Source: an uncultured Eubacteriales bacterium
GTDB taxonomy: Bacteria > Bacillota > Clostridia > Christensenellales > Aristaeellaceae
Length of the DNA stretch: 54,360 nt
Reading direction: 5' to 3'
Assembly: GCA_902799465.1 (NCBI GenBank)
Contig: CADCAS010000024.1
Location: 8,338-62,697, forward strand
The notes beneath the pieces were generated by a model that worked only from the letters and a program-made list of their open reading frames with translations, did no database searches and was not told where the DNA came from. Below, one piece after another: positions 1 to 8,340 of the stretch. The position numbers were made by a program, and so were the translations under genes. Every line of letters starts with the position of its first letter. Position 1 is the first letter of the stretch.

Positions 1-1
1 T

Positions 2-97
2 TTCAGGGGAGCTGTCGCCGACGAAGTCGGTGACTGAGAGGTCGTTCCCCGTTGCCTCGGACAATCTCCACTTATCACAGCAGAACTGAATAGATAC
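2..97. mobile_element. Right end of a B'-family MITE-like element
   Basis: The window opens inside a dispersed element. Bases 2-97 are an exact 96-bp reverse complement of 40018-40113, and the terminal motif CTGAATAGATAC lies at 86-97. The internal hairpin GCCGACGAAGTCGGTGAC-like segment and the GACTGAGAGGTCGTTCCCC block are shared with other B' copies near 28.1, 40.1 and 46.1 kb. The other end lies outside the window. It encodes no protein. Confidence 0.75.
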
Positions 98-160
98 TAT
101 TGAAAAAACGTAACGTCACCATTCAGCCAATGTGACAAACAGGGATTTGACGGAGATAAT

Positions 161-322
161 GAGGAATTAGGAATTAGGAATTAGGAATAAATAGTGGCTG
201 CCGCGCACACTGGAGGGGCGGCCGCCTGCCCCATACCTAAACAGCCCGGCGGGCGGCGCATTGCCGCCCCTACGCAGCCAAGCTATTTCAATTCCTAATT
301 CCTAATTCCCAATTCCTAATTA
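161..322. repeat. Family A repeat with heptamer arms
   Basis: The left arm is a tandem 7-bp repeat (GGAATTA) and the right arm is its inverted counterpart (TAATTCC). They enclose a GC-rich imperfect palindrome with the conserved core words GGCTGCCGCGC, GGGGCGGCC and GGCGGGCGGCGCATTG. The same core recurs about ten times in the window. This explains the gene-free stretch 98-407. Confidence 0.8.
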
Positions 323-368
323 TAATGTCAAATGTCTGTTCATCACACCACGACTGAGCAACTATGAA

Positions 369-400
369 CAACAGCGGGGTCCGTTCGGACCCCGCTGTTG
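369..400 (-). terminator. Hairpin terminator after the BMP gene
   Basis: A perfect 15-bp stem (369-383 with 386-400) and a 2-nt loop sit 7 nt beyond the stop codon of the minus-strand BMP gene. The U tract is weak (TTCATAGTT on the minus strand), so termination efficiency is uncertain. Confidence 0.6.
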
Positions 401-407
401 TTTGCGG

Positions 408-1607
408 TCATTCCCCGTTTCCGAGCACGCTCATCCCGTCGATGAGCCAGCGGAAGCCGGGATAGGAGGATTTGGCGTTTTCGGTGTAGCCGGCGCTCAG
501 GTCGACGGTGTCGTCGGCGTTCGCGGGATTGACGCCGGTATAGGGTCCCTTGAACACGTCCACGCTGCCCTTTTTGAGCGCGGCGACGGCCTTCTCCAGC
601 GCCTCGAGGGTGCCGGGGGCGGCGTTCTGGTGGCTCAGGTCCATCAGCTCCAGCCAGCCCTCGGCAAACCCGCCGCTGACGTCGCTGCCGTGGATGTGGC
701 CGCTGACGGCGCTCTCGATAAGGCGGCGGTGCTTCACGGCGTCCACCGCGCCCAGCACGTAGCCGGACCAGTTCACCCGGACGCTGGTGAGCGCCGCGGT
801 GGGGGCGATGTCCAGCATGCTCATATCCTGGCCGATGTGATAGACGGTCCTGCGCTGCTGGGCCGCGGCCTCGCAGGCGTCGGCGGGTCCCAGGGTGGGG
901 GTGTGCTGGGAAAGTATGACGCAGCCCGCCTCGATCAGCGCCTCGGCCACGGCCTTCTCCTGCCTGTAGCTGCACCAGCTGTGGGTATAGTCCAGCAGCA
1001 GCTTCGCCTCGGGGGCCACGGACCGCGCCCCCAGCAGGAAGGCCGCGCAGGCCGAATGGACCTCGGGCACGGGATAGCTGCCCACAAAGCCCAGCAGCGC
1101 CTCGTCGCGGGACAGCGTCCCCTCGTCGATCAGCTGCCGCAGCTTCATGCCCGCGGCGATGCCGCTGACGTAGCGGGCCTGCCACGCCTCGGCGTTGAAG
1201 GTGTGGTAGTTGGCGGGGTAGGGCACGCCCTCGGTGTCGGATCGGGAGATCTGGCAGAACTGGGTGCCGGGGAACTCCGAGGCCACCGCGGCCACCTGCT
1301 CGGTGTAGCTGTAGACGAATATGATGGCGCAGCCCTCCCGGACGAGCCGGATCAGCGGTTCCCTCGTCTCCTTCTCCCGGACGTTGGACAGGGTCTGGAT
1401 CTCCACCGCGTCGCCGTAGGCGCTCTTGAGGGCGGTCTGGACGCGGGCGAAGTTGTGGGTATAGGCGGTGGTCTCGTCGTTTTCGTAGAGGAAGCCCACC
1501 TTTATCGTCTCGTTCCTGCCCGTCTCCGCCCAGGGGCGGTAGACCGAGCCGAACGCCCCGAGGATCGCCAGGCAGACCGCCAGGGTAATGATGTATACGC
1601 GCTTCAT
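408..1607 (-). CDS. BMP-family (PnrA-like) substrate-binding protein
   Basis: This 399-aa protein has an N-terminal hydrophobic signal or anchor (about residues 5-22) followed by a BMP/PnrA-type periplasmic-binding fold. Recognisable segments are KVGFLYENDE near the start, the VGSYPVPEV hinge region, and VSGGFAEGWLELMDL near the C terminus. Family members bind nucleosides or similar ligands at the cell surface, usually for an ABC importer. No ABC genes are adjacent. Its ATG overlaps the stop of the upstream HD-GYP sensor by 4 bp (ATGA), with CAGGAGGTC inside the end of that gene, so the two are translationally coupled. I infer that the binding protein may present a ligand to the sensor. There is no convincing lipobox at the only early Cys. 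The family call is solid and the ligand is unknown. Confidence 0.85.
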   Translation of the reverse strand: MKRVYIITLAVCLAILGAFGSVYRPWAETGRNETIKVGFLYENDETTAYTHNFARVQTALKSAYGDAVEIQTLSNVREKETREPLIRLVREGCAIIFVYSYTEQVAAVASEFPGTQFCQISRSDTEGVPYPANYHTFNAEAWQARYVSGIAAGMKLRQLIDEGTLSRDEALLGFVGSYPVPEVHSACAAFLLGARSVAPEAKLLLDYTHSWCSYRQEKAVAEALIEAGCVILSQHTPTLGPADACEAAAQQRRTVYHIGQDMSMLDIAPTAALTSVRVNWSGYVLGAVDAVKHRRLIESAVSGHIHGSDVSGGFAEGWLELMDLSHQNAAPGTLEALEKAVAALKKGSVDVFKGPYTGVNPANADDTVDLSAGYTENAKSSYPGFRWLIDGMSVLGNGE

Positions 1608-4600
1608 GACTGACCTCCTGCGGCGGTTTCCGGTTCGGCGGGCTTCTGGGGATACAGGGCGTTCAGGTCGATCTTGCCGTCGTCGATGAGCTTTAAGAGG
1701 ATGTCCACGAACTGCGGATCGAACTGCGTGCCGCGCCCCTTGCGCATCTCCTCCAGCACGTAGCCGAAGTCCATCTGCCTTCGGTAGACGCGGTTGGCGG
1801 TCATGGCGTCGAAGGCGTCGGCCACGCCGATGATGCGCCCGTACACGGGGATCTCCTCGCCCTTCATGCCGGAGGGATAGCCCCGCCCGTCATAGCGCTC
1901 GTGGTGGTGCAGCGCGCCCTCCACCACGTTGTCGATCAGGGTGAAGTCCTTCAGGATCTCCGCGCCGCGGGTGACGTGGGACTTCATGATGGCGTACTCC
2001 TCGTCGGTGAGGCGGGCGGGCTTGTTGAGGATGCTGTCCGGGATGCCGATCTTGCCGATGTCGTGCATCAGCGCGGCGCGGCGCAGGTTCTCGCACTCCT
2101 GCTCGGAGAAGCCCAGCTCCCGGGCGATCATCACCGAGTATTCCGACACCCGCTGGGAATGCTGGCTGGTGCGCTCGTCCTTGGCATCCACGGCCTTGGC
2201 GATGGCGATGACGGTCTCGTTGCCCATCTGGATCTGCTGCCGTGCGATCCTCAGCTCGCGCTCCTGGAGATCCAGGGTGCGCTGTAGCTGGCGGCGCATG
2301 ATAAACCACGTGAACCACGCCACCGCGATCATCGGCACCAGCAGCAGATAGGCGATGAAGCCCCGGCTGTCGTAGATGGCCCGCTGCTTGACGAGGGTGA
2401 AGTCCCGCTCCTCCAGGATGTCGGTCTTGTTGTTGTCGAACACCGCCAGCCGGAGCAGGTAGTCCCCGGCGGGCAGGTTGGTGTAGACGATGACGCCCAG
2501 GTTGGACTGTGGGATGATGGTCCAGTCGGTGTCGAAGCCCTCCAGCATGTAGCCCACGTTGGGCTCCTGGATGGTGTAGTTCAATATCTCGGGATGCAGC
2601 TCGATGCGGCTGACGTCGCGGGCCACCTCGATGGGCGCGCCGCGGTCCACGCGGACGGTCTCGTTGTCCAGCCGCACGGTGGGCACGGACATGCGGTAGC
2701 GGTTGATCACCGAGGCGTAGTTTTCTGTGTCGATGATGAACACGCCCCGGTCGCAGGGCAGGAAGAGCTGGCTTTCGCCGTCGTAGAAGCTGAAGGCGTT
2801 GGCGGTGAGGGCGCTGTTCAGGCCCCGTCGGGCGTCGAGCAGGTCGTAGCGCATGTCGGGCACGTCGTTGTACACATCGTCCCGGCTCACCACGAAGATG
2901 CCCGCGCTGCCCATCACGAACAGGGTGTCCGCGTCCCTGGCCCAGATGGCGTAGTTGTTGAAGTAGGGGAAGTTCTCCAGCGTCCGCACGCTGAGGTCCG
3001 GCTCCATGTAGCACAGGCCGTTGCTGGTGACGATGAACGCGCCGTCGGACTTGGGGTCGCGCACGGTGCGCATCACGACGCCGGAGCTGAGCTGACCCTC
3101 GGCCGGGGGGATGGTGCGCTCGATCTCGCCGTCCCGCAGCACGATCAGCCCGCCGCCATCGGTGCCCGCCAGCAGGCGGCCGTCGGCCAGCTCCATCAGG
3201 GACAGAATGGTGGCGTTGGCCAGCCCGTCGGCGGCCCGCAGGGTCTTGACCACCTGATGATCGCGTATATAGCTGATGCCCAGGTTGCCGCCGATCACGA
3301 TGGTGCCGTCGGACAGCTCCGTCACCACCCGGGCGCGGGGGCCAAAGGCGCCGTTTTCATCGTTGTAGACGTGCTCGGTGCCGTCCGGCTCCACCTCCGA
3401 CACGCCCTGGCCGTAGGTGCAGATCCACAGGCTCTGCCGGGAGTCCGTCAGCAGGCATCGGATGCGCACGCCCCGGAACTTCTCCGTGAGCATGTTGTAG
3501 ATGGGGTAGCGGCAGTTCTCGTTGACCGCGTCCAGGCCCTTGTCGGTGGCGAAGTAGTAGTTCTTGCGCCACTGGGTCACGGCGTTGGCCACCCGGCTGC
3601 TCAGGCCCGTGGCGGTGTACACGTCCTTGAAGGAGGAGGGGGCCATGCGGAACAGGCCCTTGCGGGAGGAGGTGAACCACAGGTTGCCCTGGTAGTCCAC
3701 CAGCATGTTGTCGATGGAGTTGTTGAAGTCGTTGGTGTTGATGAGGTTGTAGCGACTGTAGATGTCGATGTAGCCCACGCCGTTGTCCGCGGCGATGAAC
3801 ATCTCCCCGCTGGGCATGAAGTACAGGTCGTTGATGCTGGTCAGGCCCTCGCAGCTGCGCTCGCCCACCTTCTCGAAGCTGCCGCCGGAGATGTCGAAGG
3901 TGTCGATGTGGTTCAGGGAGGTGGCGGCCAGCAGACGCCCGTCGGGGGCGAAGGCGCAGCTCTTGTAGATCTCGCTCTCGCTGGGGCGGCGCAGGGAGCT
4001 CTGGATGCGGCCCTGCTTGAGCAGGAACAGCCGCCCGTCCGCGGACACCGCCGCCGCGTGGCCGCTCTGGTCCGTGGCGCTCTTTTCGCAGTGGCTGATC
4101 TCCCACAGGGTGGAGACCTTCTTGAGCCCGCCGTTGAGCGTCAGCACCTCCATGCTGCCGGAGGTGCCGATATAATAGTAGTCGTCGGTGGATTCGCTGA
4201 TGGAGCGCACCGAATTGGAGGGCAGGCCGGAGCTCTCATCAATGACGTTGGCCGGCTCCTCGTCGATGAGGATGGACAGGCCGTTGTCGTTGGTGCCCAC
4301 CCACAGGCGGCCCTCGTCGTCCACGTACAGGCAGTTGACGTTCTTCACCCGGCTCAGCGCCTGACGGCGAAATTCGCTGCCGTTGTAACGGTAGAGGCCG
4401 TTATAGGTGCCCACCCACAGGATGCCGTCGCTGGTCTGGGCGATGTCGTTGGCCTCGCCGCAGTCCAGGCCGTTCCCGGAGGAGTAGACGGTCTGCACGT
4501 AGTCGTTGTAGGCCACCGACTCGACGTCCGCCTCGCCCCGGGCGGGGTTCGCCGGCACCAGCAGGCACAGAAGCGCCAGCGCCAGCACGGTCTTTTCCAT

Positions 4601-5158
4601 GGGGGAGTGTCTCCTGTTGCGCAGGGCGCGCCAGGCCTTCACCGCCAGGTGCAGCGCGACCAGCGTCAGCACCTTGTCCAGGAAGTCGATATAGAACTGT
4701 CCCAGGGTGTAGCTCAGTATGGGGAGTACGTTGTGCTCGCGCAAAAAGCCGATGACGCCGTCGCCCCACACGTTGCCGGTATAGCCGCCGTTGAGCAGCA
4801 CGTTCAGCGGCACGGAGATGACCACCGCCGCCAGCGCCACCATCGAGGCCATGGACATGGTGCCGAACACGGTGTTCAGCATCCGCTTCCGCGCGCCCAC
4901 GCCCACGATGACGCCCATGGCGATGCTGGTCAGCGCGTAGGCATAGGAGATGTGGTCCTTCATGCCGTGGATGACGTTGCTGGTCACGCCCACGAGGGCC
5001 CCGCATACGGGCCCGCCCACATAGGCGCACAGCACCGTGCCGAAGGAATCCAGCCACAGCGGCAGACGCCACCGCTCGGCCTGCATCAATCCCCAGACGT
5101 TCAGAATCACGCAGAACAGCACGAACAGTGTCACCTGATAGGACTTCCAGCGCTTCAA
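1604..5158 (-). CDS. Membrane sensor: ECF-S-like domain, beta-propeller, Y_Y_Y, HD-GYP
   Basis: This is a multidomain signalling protein of 1184 aa. Residues about 1-180 hold five or six membrane segments resembling the S component of ECF vitamin transporters. Residues about 220-820 contain repeated propeller blades of the two-component-regulator type (G.LWVGT.NGL, NLWFTSSRKGLFRM and similar). A Y_Y_Y-like domain precedes a second membrane segment around 920-945 and a short coiled coil. An HD-GYP domain begins near residue 982, with MHDIGK at 1031-1036, HHHERYDGRGYP near 1083-1094 and VADAFDAMTANR following. HD-GYP proteins usually hydrolyse cyclic-di-GMP, and all hallmark residues appear intact. 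Its stop overlaps the start of the BMP binding-protein gene. The propeller should face outward and the HD-GYP inward. Propeller plus HD-GYP is known, whereas the ECF-S-like N terminus is unusual. Confidence 0.88.
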   Translation of the reverse strand: MKRWKSYQVTLFVLFCVILNVWGLMQAERWRLPLWLDSFGTVLCAYVGGPVCGALVGVTSNVIHGMKDHISYAYALTSIAMGVIVGVGARKRMLNTVFGTMSMASMVALAAVVISVPLNVLLNGGYTGNVWGDGVIGFLREHNVLPILSYTLGQFYIDFLDKVLTLVALHLAVKAWRALRNRRHSPMEKTVLALALLCLLVPANPARGEADVESVAYNDYVQTVYSSGNGLDCGEANDIAQTSDGILWVGTYNGLYRYNGSEFRRQALSRVKNVNCLYVDDEGRLWVGTNDNGLSILIDEEPANVIDESSGLPSNSVRSISESTDDYYYIGTSGSMEVLTLNGGLKKVSTLWEISHCEKSATDQSGHAAAVSADGRLFLLKQGRIQSSLRRPSESEIYKSCAFAPDGRLLAATSLNHIDTFDISGGSFEKVGERSCEGLTSINDLYFMPSGEMFIAADNGVGYIDIYSRYNLINTNDFNNSIDNMLVDYQGNLWFTSSRKGLFRMAPSSFKDVYTATGLSSRVANAVTQWRKNYYFATDKGLDAVNENCRYPIYNMLTEKFRGVRIRCLLTDSRQSLWICTYGQGVSEVEPDGTEHVYNDENGAFGPRARVVTELSDGTIVIGGNLGISYIRDHQVVKTLRAADGLANATILSLMELADGRLLAGTDGGGLIVLRDGEIERTIPPAEGQLSSGVVMRTVRDPKSDGAFIVTSNGLCYMEPDLSVRTLENFPYFNNYAIWARDADTLFVMGSAGIFVVSRDDVYNDVPDMRYDLLDARRGLNSALTANAFSFYDGESQLFLPCDRGVFIIDTENYASVINRYRMSVPTVRLDNETVRVDRGAPIEVARDVSRIELHPEILNYTIQEPNVGYMLEGFDTDWTIIPQSNLGVIVYTNLPAGDYLLRLAVFDNNKTDILEERDFTLVKQRAIYDSRGFIAYLLLVPMIAVAWFTWFIMRRQLQRTLDLQERELRIARQQIQMGNETVIAIAKAVDAKDERTSQHSQRVSEYSVMIARELGFSEQECENLRRAALMHDIGKIGIPDSILNKPARLTDEEYAIMKSHVTRGAEILKDFTLIDNVVEGALHHHERYDGRGYPSGMKGEEIPVYGRIIGVADAFDAMTANRVYRRQMDFGYVLEEMRKGRGTQFDPQFVDILLKLIDDGKIDLNALYPQKPAEPETAAGGQS

Positions 5159-5220
5159 GCTCTATACACCCCCTGGTTTGGGTAAAACGCGACAGGCAGG
5201 AATCGTGATGAAGGGATCAA

Positions 5221-5408
5221 ATGGGAATGGGGAATGGAGAATGGGGAATGGGGAATGGGGAATGGCGGTCCAAATCCCTTCGGGATTTGTTTTGATTCAA
5301 CCCGATAATCGACGAAATCGCGATGGAACGCAGCCTTTTTTATCAAAGAAATCCGAAGGATTTCAACCTTCATTCCCCATTCCCCATTCCCCATTCCCAA
5401 TTCCCAAT
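5221..5408. repeat. Family C repeat with GGGGAAT heptamer arms
   Basis: The left arm is GGGGAAT/GGAGAAT heptamers and the right arm is the complementary ATTCCCC heptamers. The core has two small hairpins, AAATCCCTTCGGGATTTG and AAATCCGAAGGATTT. This is the uninterrupted version of the element that is split by an insertion at 40 kb. It fills the gap between the sensor gene and the binding-protein gene at 5414. Confidence 0.75.
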
Positions 5409-5413
5409 TCGCA

Positions 5414-6319
5414 TCAATATCCCATTTCCCTTGCGATGGCGTCGTATTGGTCGAACCACTGGCGGTACTGGTTGGTGGCCAGCAGCTGGTCGATGACGCC
5501 GTTGACGAAGTACATCAGCTGGAGCTCGCCCTTCTTGGCGGCGATGCGGTCGCCCTCGAACTGGGGCTCCAGAGAAAAGCGCAGGCCGTCGAGCAGCGCC
5601 AGTCCGCAGTCGGGATTGGATTCGATGTAGGACTGGACGGTCTCCAGGTCCACCGCGCCCAGGTCGGATTTGCCCTCGGCCACCGCCGCGTACACGGCCT
5701 GGATGGAGCCCAGCCGCCGAAACTCATGATAGTTGTTCACGTTCTGGGCGACGATGGTCTCCTGGAGGGAGCTGCCCTGGGCGGCGATGTCCTTGCCCGC
5801 CAGGCTGGCCAGATCGGGGTAGTCGCCGACCTCGTCGGCGCGGACCACGAAGCCGCACATGTCCCCGGCGTCGGTGAAGTGATAGCCCTTGGACAGCTCC
5901 ACCCGCTCGGAGCGCTCCGGGGTGAAGGCCAGTCCGGAGATGGCCAGGTCGCAGTCGCCCTCGGCCACCGCGTCCAGCACCTGGTTGAAATCCATGTGGA
6001 CGATCTCCAGCGTCACACCCATGCGCTCGGCGATGGCGCGGGCCAGCTCCATGTCCGAGCCGATGTACTGCGCCTGGCCGGTTTGGGCGGGGTCGATGAA
6101 CTCCTGGGGCGGGTAGTCCGCATTGGTCGCCACCCGCAGCACGCCCGCGTCCCGAATGGACGCCAGCGTGCCCTGGGCGTTCTCCGGGATACCCCCGGAC
6201 ACGTCCATGGAGCCGTCCACGTAGTTCCATTCGTTCTCCACATACTCCACAGCCTCCGCCAGCGCGGGGAAGGAGCACCCTATGAAAAGCGCCGCCAACA
6301 GCGCCAAAAGCCGCCGCAC
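5414..6319 (-). CDS. Extracellular solute-binding protein, family 3 (amino-acid type)
   Basis: The GTG at 6319 is preferred because it gives a compact signal peptide (MRRLLALLAALF, then IGCSFPALAEA) and is preceded by GGGAGG with 8-nt spacing. A TTG at 6337 with AAGGAGA upstream is the longer alternative. From that start the protein has 301 aa. Typical family 3 features are VLRVATNADYPPQEF, GSDMELARAIAERMGV, CDLAISGLAFTPERSE (a SGLTITPER-like motif) and KGYHF. These proteins capture amino acids or similar polar ligands for an ABC importer. No permease or ATPase is nearby, so the partner is encoded elsewhere or the protein serves sensing. The GC at the end of the hydrophobic segment could be a weak lipobox. 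Confidence 0.88.
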   Translation of the reverse strand: MRRLLALLAALFIGCSFPALAEAVEYVENEWNYVDGSMDVSGGIPENAQGTLASIRDAGVLRVATNADYPPQEFIDPAQTGQAQYIGSDMELARAIAERMGVTLEIVHMDFNQVLDAVAEGDCDLAISGLAFTPERSERVELSKGYHFTDAGDMCGFVVRADEVGDYPDLASLAGKDIAAQGSSLQETIVAQNVNNYHEFRRLGSIQAVYAAVAEGKSDLGAVDLETVQSYIESNPDCGLALLDGLRFSLEPQFEGDRIAAKKGELQLMYFVNGVIDQLLATNQYRQWFDQYDAIAREMGY

Positions 6320-6426
6320 AGCGACCACCTCCCGCAATGTCTAATCTCCTTATATTATTATATCATATATCTAAAGAAAAAGCTATATGTAAAGACAGTA
6401 TTATTTCATGAAAGCGTGGGATAGCG

Positions 6427-6652
6427 GTTACCATTCAGACAAGGCGATAAATGGGGATTTGTCGGGCTTTGCCCGACAAATCCAGGGAGTAGGGAGTAGG
6501 CAGTAGGGAGTAGGGGAAGTTACGGCACAGCCTCTGACTTCTATTGAAAACGTTCTTCATTCCTTTAGAACGCCGTTCATCTGCCGTTCTCCCCTACTCC
6601 CTACTCCCTACTGCCTACTCCCTAAATCCCAATTTGAAGCCTGAATGGTAAC
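6427..6652. mobile_element. Family D MITE-like element with perfect 8-bp target duplication
   Basis: Perfect 12-bp terminal inverted repeats, GTTACCATTCAG (6427-6438) and CTGAATGGTAAC (6641-6652), bound the element. It is flanked by the direct repeat GGATAGCG at 6419-6426 and 6653-6660. Inside are heptamer arms (GGGAGTA, with one GGCAGTA variant present in both arms) and a core shared with 11727-11896 in the opposite orientation. It has no coding capacity. Confidence 0.9.
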
Positions 6653-6692
6653 GGATAGCGGGGAGGGGCGATGAAAAAAGAATGGGTAATGG

Positions 6693-6870
6693 GGGACGAC
6701 CTTTCAGCCCTGGCGCCCCTTTCAGGGGAGCCGGCACGCGAAGCGTGAGTGAGATATCGTCCCTGTATCCCGTCAATTTCCACTAAACAGAGAATTGAAC
6801 GCACATATTCAATCAAACAAATCCGCAGGATTTGTACCGCCATACTCCATTTTCCATTCTCCATTCTCAA
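6693..6870. repeat. Fragments of B' and C family repeats
   Basis: A diverged B' segment (GCCCCTTTCAGGGGAGCC, then a GCACGCGAAGCGTGAGTGAGA hairpin) is followed by the right half of a family C element (AAATCCGCAGGATTTG and ATTCTCC/ATTTTCC heptamers). With the preceding element it accounts for the whole gap 6320-6944 apart from the terminator. I see no gene there. Confidence 0.6.
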
Positions 6871-6902
6871 TTCATCCGCCCTCTCCGCTTTTGAAGTCCT
6901 TC

Positions 6903-6938
6903 AAACAAAAAAGCCTTCCCGCATCAAGGAAGGCTTTT
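6903..6938 (-). terminator. Rho-independent terminator of glf
   Basis: An 11-bp stem (AAAAGCCTTCC at 6909-6919 with GGAAGGCTTTT at 6928-6938) has an 8-nt loop. On the minus strand it is followed by a T-rich run. It lies 6 nt past the glf stop codon. Confidence 0.85.
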
Positions 6939-6944
6939 CAACGT

Positions 6945-8063
6945 TTATCTCCCGAACACCGCGTCGCACCTGTTGAGGGCGGCGGCGATGACCTGGTCCA
7001 TGTCGTAGTAGCGGTACTCCGCCAGCCGCCCGCCGAATATGACGTTGCTCTCGCGGTCGGCCAGGGCCTTGTAGCGGGCGTAGAGCGCGCCGTTTAACTG
7101 GTCGTTGACGGGGTAGTAGGGCTCGTCCCCGGGCTTCCACTCGGAGGAATACTCCCGGCTGATGACGGTGACGGGGATGTCCCTGCCCTGATCGTCCCTG
7201 CCGAACTGGAACCACTTGTGCTCGATGATGCGGGTCCAGGGGGTCTCCCGGTCGGTGTAGTTGACGGCGGCGTTGCCCTGGAAGTTGGGGATGTTCAGAA
7301 GCTCCGTCTCAAACCGCACCGAGCGATAGGCCAGCGTCCCCAGCCGGTACCCGAAGTAGGCGTCGATGGGGCCGGTGTAGACCACCGTATCGGCCAGGGC
7401 GTTCAGCGCCTCGCGGTCCTCGAGGTAGTCCACCCCCAGCCGCACCTCGGTGCCCTTGAGCATGTTCTCCACCATCCGGGTGTAGCCGCCCATCGGGATG
7501 CCCTGCCACAGGGCGTTGAAGTAGTTGTTGTCAAAGGTCAGCCGCACCGGCAGCCGCTTGATGATGAAGGCGGGCAGGTCCTTACAGTCCCGGCCCCACT
7601 GCTTTTCGGTGTAGCCCTTCACCAGCTTCTCGAAGATGTCCCGGCCCACCAGCGAGATGGCCTGCTCCTCCAGGTTCCGCGGCTCGCCCGTGATCTCCCC
7701 GCGCTGCCGCGCGATCTCCGCCTCGGCCTCGGCGGGGGTGGTGACGCCCCACATGCGGTTGAAGGTGTACATGTTGAAGGGCAGGCTGTACAGCTCCCCC
7801 CGGTAGTTCGCCACCGGGGCGTTGGTGAAGCGGTTGAATTCCGAAAAGCGGTTCACGTATTCCCACACCCGACGGTCGTTGGTGTGGAAGATGTGCGCCC
7901 CGTAGCGGTGGACGTGGATGCCCTCCACGTTCTCCGTGTAGACGTTGCCCGCGATGTTCGGACGCCTGTCGATCACCAGCGCCGTCCTGCCCGCGCGCCG
8001 CGCCGCGTCGGCAAACACCGCCCCATAAAGCCCCGCGCCGACGATCAGATAGTCATAGTGCAC
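6945..8063 (-). CDS. glf: UDP-galactopyranose mutase
   Basis: The 372-aa length is usual for this FAD enzyme, which interconverts UDP-galactopyranose and UDP-galactofuranose in the cytoplasm for cell-surface glycans. The N terminus holds the dinucleotide-binding motif IVGAGLYGAVFA, then a GAHIFHT segment, LPFNMYTFNRMWG, the KGYTEKQWG motif and RLPVRLTFDNNYF. The C terminus has YYPVNDQLN and FGGRLAEYRYYDMDQ, both conserved in the family. It is the last of three minus-strand genes (small acidic protein, tmk, glf) and is followed by a good terminator. A repeat of about 150 bp separates it from tmk, so cotranscription is possible but not certain. Galactofuranose use fits the polysaccharide operon at 22.7 kb. 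Confidence 0.96.
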   Translation of the reverse strand: MHYDYLIVGAGLYGAVFADAARRAGRTALVIDRRPNIAGNVYTENVEGIHVHRYGAHIFHTNDRRVWEYVNRFSEFNRFTNAPVANYRGELYSLPFNMYTFNRMWGVTTPAEAEAEIARQRGEITGEPRNLEEQAISLVGRDIFEKLVKGYTEKQWGRDCKDLPAFIIKRLPVRLTFDNNYFNALWQGIPMGGYTRMVENMLKGTEVRLGVDYLEDREALNALADTVVYTGPIDAYFGYRLGTLAYRSVRFETELLNIPNFQGNAAVNYTDRETPWTRIIEHKWFQFGRDDQGRDIPVTVISREYSSEWKPGDEPYYPVNDQLNGALYARYKALADRESNVIFGGRLAEYRYYDMDQVIAAALNRCDAVFGR

Positions 8064-8103
8064 GCTATGTTCCCCCTTCTATAGCATGGGAATTAGTTCT
8101 TAT

Positions 8104-8340
8104 AAATTGGGAATTGGGAATTGGGAATTGGGAATTGAAACAGCCTTGCCACGCAGGAGTTGCGATGTGCCGCCCGTTGGGTAGTACGTATTGTTTCGGT
8201 ATTGGGCAGGCGGACAATGACCGCTCCAACAGTGTGCGCGGCAGCGGCTATTCCTGTTCCCTGTTCCCTGTTCCCTGTTCCCTGTTGTTCCCTGTTCCCT
8301 GTTCCCTGTTGCTCCCTGCTCCCTGTTTCCTTGCATCCAA
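8104..8340. repeat. Family A repeat with mismatched arms, entering the tmk gene
   Basis: The left arm is GGGAATT heptamers whereas the right arm is TTCCCTG/TGTTCCC heptamers. Unlike most copies the two arms do not match. The core is in reverse orientation (GGCAGCGGCTATT at its right side) and is diverged. The right arm runs into the 3' end of tmk and supplies its last codons. Confidence 0.75.

Noticed and set aside
2594..5185. 863-codon plus-strand frame opposite the HD-GYP sensor
   Set aside because: Antisense shadow of an unmistakable multidomain protein; no recognisable domain in the translation.
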